Shown: positions 6,274 to 8,393 of the stretch, piece by piece
Layout: every line of letters starts with the position of its first letter
How positions within the stretch are numbered: the first letter of the stretch is position 1
Assembly: GCA_947174725.1 (NCBI GenBank)
Contig: CAMWKA010000060.1
Location: forward strand, 1-8,393
DNA from: an uncultured Lachnospiraceae bacterium
GTDB taxonomy: Bacteria > Bacillota > Clostridia > Lachnospirales > Lachnospiraceae
Direction: 5' to 3'
DNA length: 8,393 nucleotides
Program-made: the position numbers and the translations under genes
Notes under the pieces: model-generated
The model's database searches: none
Seen by the model: the letters and a program-made list of their open reading frames with translations, nothing else
Told to the model about the DNA's origin: nothing

Positions 6274-7563
6274 ATGAAAAAGTGTATATTATCGGCTATC
6301 ATCGCCGCATTGATGATCGGAGTTGCGGGATGCGGAGAGAAGGCTTCCGATTCGGTAACTGTGGAAATTCCGGAACAGAACATCGATCCGGCGGTGGAGG
6401 ATCAACTGTGGGAAGAGATTAATAAAAATCTGGAAGATTATGACGCAGAACTGATGAGGGAGGGATATCTGGATTATTCCATGAGGTTATTTGCCGGATC
6501 GGTGGAAGAAGGGACGAACAGCATGATCTCTCCGGTGTCGGTGATGATGGCGCTGGATATGGCGGCAGCCGGCGCCAATGGGGAAACGCAGGAACAGATT
6601 ACGGATTTATTCTGTGAGGGCGCCAGTCAGGAACAGGTGGAACATTTCTGCCGTGATCTTCTTGACAGGTATGAGTCAAGTCAGGACGTGGAACTTCATC
6701 TGGCTAATTCCATCTGGATCAGGGATACGGCTGCGGATCAGATGAAAGAAGATTATCTGGTGAGGACAGATCGTATTTTTGACGCGGAGGCAGTGATTGC
6801 ACCGTTTGACCAAACAACGGTTGATGCGGTCAATCAGTGGTGCGATGACAATACAGACGGGATGATTGATCATCTGTTAGATGAGATTGACCCGTATGCG
6901 CAGCTGATCCTGATGAATGCCACGGCTTTGGACGCTCCCTGGGCTGACCCATATGAGGATCATCAGGTGAGAGAGGAGACATTTACCGATGCAGTCGGTG
7001 ATACGGAAGATGTGAAGATGTTAAACAGTACGGAAGATACCTATTTTGAGACAGAGGACGCCGTCGGGTTTATGAAGTATTATGAAGGATATGAATATGC
7101 TTTTCTTGCCATCCTTCCTAATGAGGATATGACAGTGGATGAATATGTGCAGAGTCTTACCGGTGAGAAATATATGGAGTTCTGGAACAGTCGGACGACT
7201 GCTTATGAAGTATGGACAAAGCTGCCGGAATTTACCTATGAATATGAGCTGAAAATGAATGATGTCTTAGGCGATATGGGAATGATTCGGGCGTTTAATG
7301 AGGATGCTGATTTTACAGGGATTGCTGAGTTTTTGGATGGGAATCTGTATATTGATACGGTACTGCATAAAACATTTATCGAGGTGGGGCAGTATAGAAC
7401 CCGTGCGGCTGCTGTTACGGCAGTTATCATGGAGGCTGGCTGTGCAATGCCGGAACCGGTTGAGATCAAGGAAGTTTATCTGGACCGCCCGTTTGTGTAT
7501 GCCATCGTTGAAGTAGATACCGGTATGCCACTGTTTATCGGGACGCTGCAGAGCGCGCAGTAA
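6274..7563 (+). CDS. Serpin S4, lipoprotein protease inhibitor with Gly-Cys reactive centre
   Basis: This is a 429-residue serpin. ATG 6274 follows AGAAGGGAG (6258-6266) by 7 nt; the upstream in-frame ATG 6226 would put 16 basic residues before the signal peptide and overlap the promoter. The signal peptide ends in lipobox VAGC with C20 lipidated; the acidic linker is 21-61 and the serpin domain follows. It has SPVS, ANSIWI, the NATALDAPW strand, PEFTYEYEL and shutter His365. The hinge is QYRTRAAAVT with P14 T376. The loop runs AVIMEAG then CAMPEPVEIKE, so the bond is G389-C390 in hinge register or C390-A391 when counted from the conserved VYLDRPF. The loop and C-terminus are close to S2, but P7, P5, P3 and P2 differ (A, I, E, A against V, E, T, D). 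It is the last serpin, with a strong terminator 55 bp after its stop. Confidence 0.97.
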   Translation: MKKCILSAIIAALMIGVAGCGEKASDSVTVEIPEQNIDPAVEDQLWEEINKNLEDYDAELMREGYLDYSMRLFAGSVEEGTNSMISPVSVMMALDMAAAGANGETQEQITDLFCEGASQEQVEHFCRDLLDRYESSQDVELHLANSIWIRDTAADQMKEDYLVRTDRIFDAEAVIAPFDQTTVDAVNQWCDDNTDGMIDHLLDEIDPYAQLILMNATALDAPWADPYEDHQVREETFTDAVGDTEDVKMLNSTEDTYFETEDAVGFMKYYEGYEYAFLAILPNEDMTVDEYVQSLTGEKYMEFWNSRTTAYEVWTKLPEFTYEYELKMNDVLGDMGMIRAFNEDADFTGIAEFLDGNLYIDTVLHKTFIEVGQYRTRAAAVTAVIMEAGCAMPEPVEIKEVYLDRPFVYAIVEVDTGMPLFIGTLQSAQ

Positions 7564-7617
7564 ACCTGCGGCAGCAGCATTGTAACCGTATGGGTCAAGA
7601 TAACTTCTAATCGCGTG

Positions 7618-7661
7618 AAAACCGCATAGAATGTAATAATTACATTTTGTGCGGTTTTTTT
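7618..7661 (+). terminator. Intrinsic terminator after the serpin array
   Basis: A 9-bp stem AAAACCGCA/TGCGGTTTT (7618-7626 with 7650-7658) encloses a second perfect stem AATGTA/TACATT (7630-7635 with 7641-7646). It is followed by a run of seven Ts ending at 7661. This is a classical Rho-independent terminator on the + strand. It should stop the S4 transcript immediately before the spmB start codon. Confidence 0.85.
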
Positions 7662-8186
7662 ATGCTTGAAATATTATCAAAGATATCCGGTATTCTGATT
7701 CCGGTGATCATATTTGCGGTGGTGGCATACGGCGTCTCCAAGGGGCAGCCGGTATATGATGATTTTGTGGAAGGGGCAATGGACGGCGTCAAGACGGTTG
7801 TAAAGATCATGCCGACCTTAGTTGGCCTGATGGTGGCGGTGGGAGTGCTCCGTGCGTCGGGTTTTTTAGATTTTCTTGGCCTGGCATGTTCTAAGCTGTT
7901 AGGCAGTATCGGATTCCCGGCAGAGGCGGTTCCTGTTACGATCGTCAAGATGTTTTCTTCCTCTGCGGCGACAGGGCTTGCTCTGGATGTATTTAAGGAG
8001 CACGGAACCGACTCTTTTCTGGGAAAATTTGTCAGTATTTCCATGAGTTCCACGGAAACGATCTTTTATACGATGTCGGTATATTTTATGACTGTAAAAG
8101 TTTCCAAGACAAGATATACGCTGGCAGGGGCATTGATTGCAACCTTCGCGGGACTTGTGGCAAGCTATCTTCTTGCGGGACTATAG
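7662..8186 (+). CDS. spmB: Spore maturation protein B
   Basis: This is a 174-residue integral membrane protein, close to the usual SpmB length (about 178 in Bacillus subtilis). It has hydrophobic stretches near 8-25, 48-68 and 152-172, and the family patterns PVYDDFVEGAMDGV (about 30-43), LVGLMVAVGVLRASG, and SSTETIFYTMSVYF near 127-140, typical of the Gate/nucleoside-recognition fold. In B. subtilis SpmA and SpmB act together in dehydrating the spore core. ATG 7662 is chosen because the protein aligns with the family from there. A TTG at 7647 would lie inside the terminator hairpin. No Shine-Dalgarno precedes ATG 7662: the upstream bases are the terminator T-run. No spmA is adjacent, although the two genes normally sit side by side. 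Expression would need read-through, or the gene has lost its leader through rearrangement. Confidence 0.9.
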   Translation: MLEILSKISGILIPVIIFAVVAYGVSKGQPVYDDFVEGAMDGVKTVVKIMPTLVGLMVAVGVLRASGFLDFLGLACSKLLGSIGFPAEAVPVTIVKMFSSSAATGLALDVFKEHGTDSFLGKFVSISMSSTETIFYTMSVYFMTVKVSKTRYTLAGALIATFAGLVASYLLAGL

Positions 8187-8207
8187 TGTAACCAGTTATT
8201 TTTAGAA

Positions 8208-8251
8208 ATTCGTAGGAACCCCTTTTACGAATGAAAAAAATGTGGTAAAAT
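8208..8251 (+). promoter_or_regulatory. Candidate promoter with an overlapping inverted repeat
   Basis: TTTACG (8224-8229), 16 bp, then TAAAAT (8246-8251) preceded by TGTGG gives a plausible sigma-A promoter reading out of the window. An inverted repeat ATTCGTA/TACGAAT (8208-8214 with 8226-8232) overlaps the -35 box and could be an operator. It is not a terminator for spmB, since the bases after it are As rather than Ts. I see no other terminator after spmB. Confidence 0.45.
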
Positions 8252-8285
8252 ATACGCGAAGACAATGATGCAGTGCGTGAGTGAG

Positions 8286-8393
8286 TGAAATTATATGCTG
8301 CCGCAAGCTTGTTTACGAGCGACATATAATTTCAGGAGCGAACATAGGGCGAAGCCCGCGAATGAGGAAAACCGAAGGTTTTCCGAATGGTGC
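8286..8393 (+). other. Run of hairpins, possible structured leader RNA or intergenic repeat (continues past window)
   Basis: A 12-bp perfect inverted repeat TGAAATTATATG/CATATAATTTCA (8286-8297 with 8323-8334) encloses a smaller hairpin GCTTG-TTTA-CGAGC (8307-8320). Two hairpins with GAA triloops follow: GGGC-GAA-GCCC (8347-8357) and GGAAAACC-GAA-GGTTTTCC (8366-8384). GCGAA and CGAAT words recur between them. With a promoter candidate just upstream this may be the structured 5' leader of the next gene or a small RNA. It may equally be a copy of a dispersed repeat. I do not recognise it as a named riboswitch, and it runs off the end. Confidence 0.5.

Noticed and set aside
7625..7632. CATAGAAT before spmB as a sporulation sigma-E -10 box
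   Set aside because: It resembles the consensus CATACANT, but no suitable -35 element lies at the right distance and the site sits inside the terminator hairpin.
7647..7661. TTG 7647 as the spmB start
   Set aside because: It is within the terminator loop, has no ribosome binding site, and adds residues not expected in the SpmB family.
8208..8232. Inverted repeat ATTCGTA/TACGAAT as a terminator for spmB
   Set aside because: It is followed by an A-run on the + strand rather than a T-run, and no T-run follows in the other direction. It fits better as part of a promoter region.

Overview
The window looks like part of a spore-forming gut Firmicute chromosome, most likely Lachnospiraceae or a related Clostridia group. 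The evidence is moderate GC in the genes with AT-rich spacers, strong GGAGG-type ribosome binding sites, a sporulation membrane gene (spmB), the 3' end of argC, and a secreted protein built from modules I associate with this group. All genes lie on the + strand.

Layout: (1) 1-122, the last 39 codons of argC (arginine biosynthesis). (2) 123-243, an AT-rich spacer. (3) 244-1470, an exported or membrane-anchored protein of unknown function. (4) 1550-7563, four consecutive full-length serpin genes, each starting with a lipoprotein signal peptide. I call them S1 (1550-2911), S2 (3243-4529), S3 (4637-5917) and S4 (6274-7563). S2, S3 and S4 are close paralogues; S1 is more divergent and has a repeat-bearing linker. 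(5) 7618-7661, a strong intrinsic terminator. (6) 7662-8186, spmB, starting on the base after the terminator T-run and lacking a visible Shine-Dalgarno. (7) 8187-8393, a candidate promoter followed by a run of hairpins that leaves the window.

The serpin array is the main interest. The four proteins share one inhibitor framework anchored to the cell surface, but their reactive-centre loops differ. Counting P1 from the hinge gives Leu-Ser in S1, Gly-Cys in S2 and S4, and Lys-Ser in S3. The array therefore looks like a small panel of suicide inhibitors aimed at different serine (or cysteine) proteases, perhaps host digestive or neutrophil enzymes or proteases of competing microbes. Targets are inferred, not shown.

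The S1/S2 and S3/S4 spacers each carry the same roughly 237-bp inverted-repeat element. The sequences outside it match in direct orientation, including a TTGAC(A/G)-18-TATATA promoter candidate before S2 and S4, but the element interior is inverted in one spacer relative to the other. This suggests that the element flipped in place after the spacer was duplicated, which makes it either a MITE-like palindrome or an invertible segment. S3 has only a short structured spacer after S2 and is probably co-transcribed with it.
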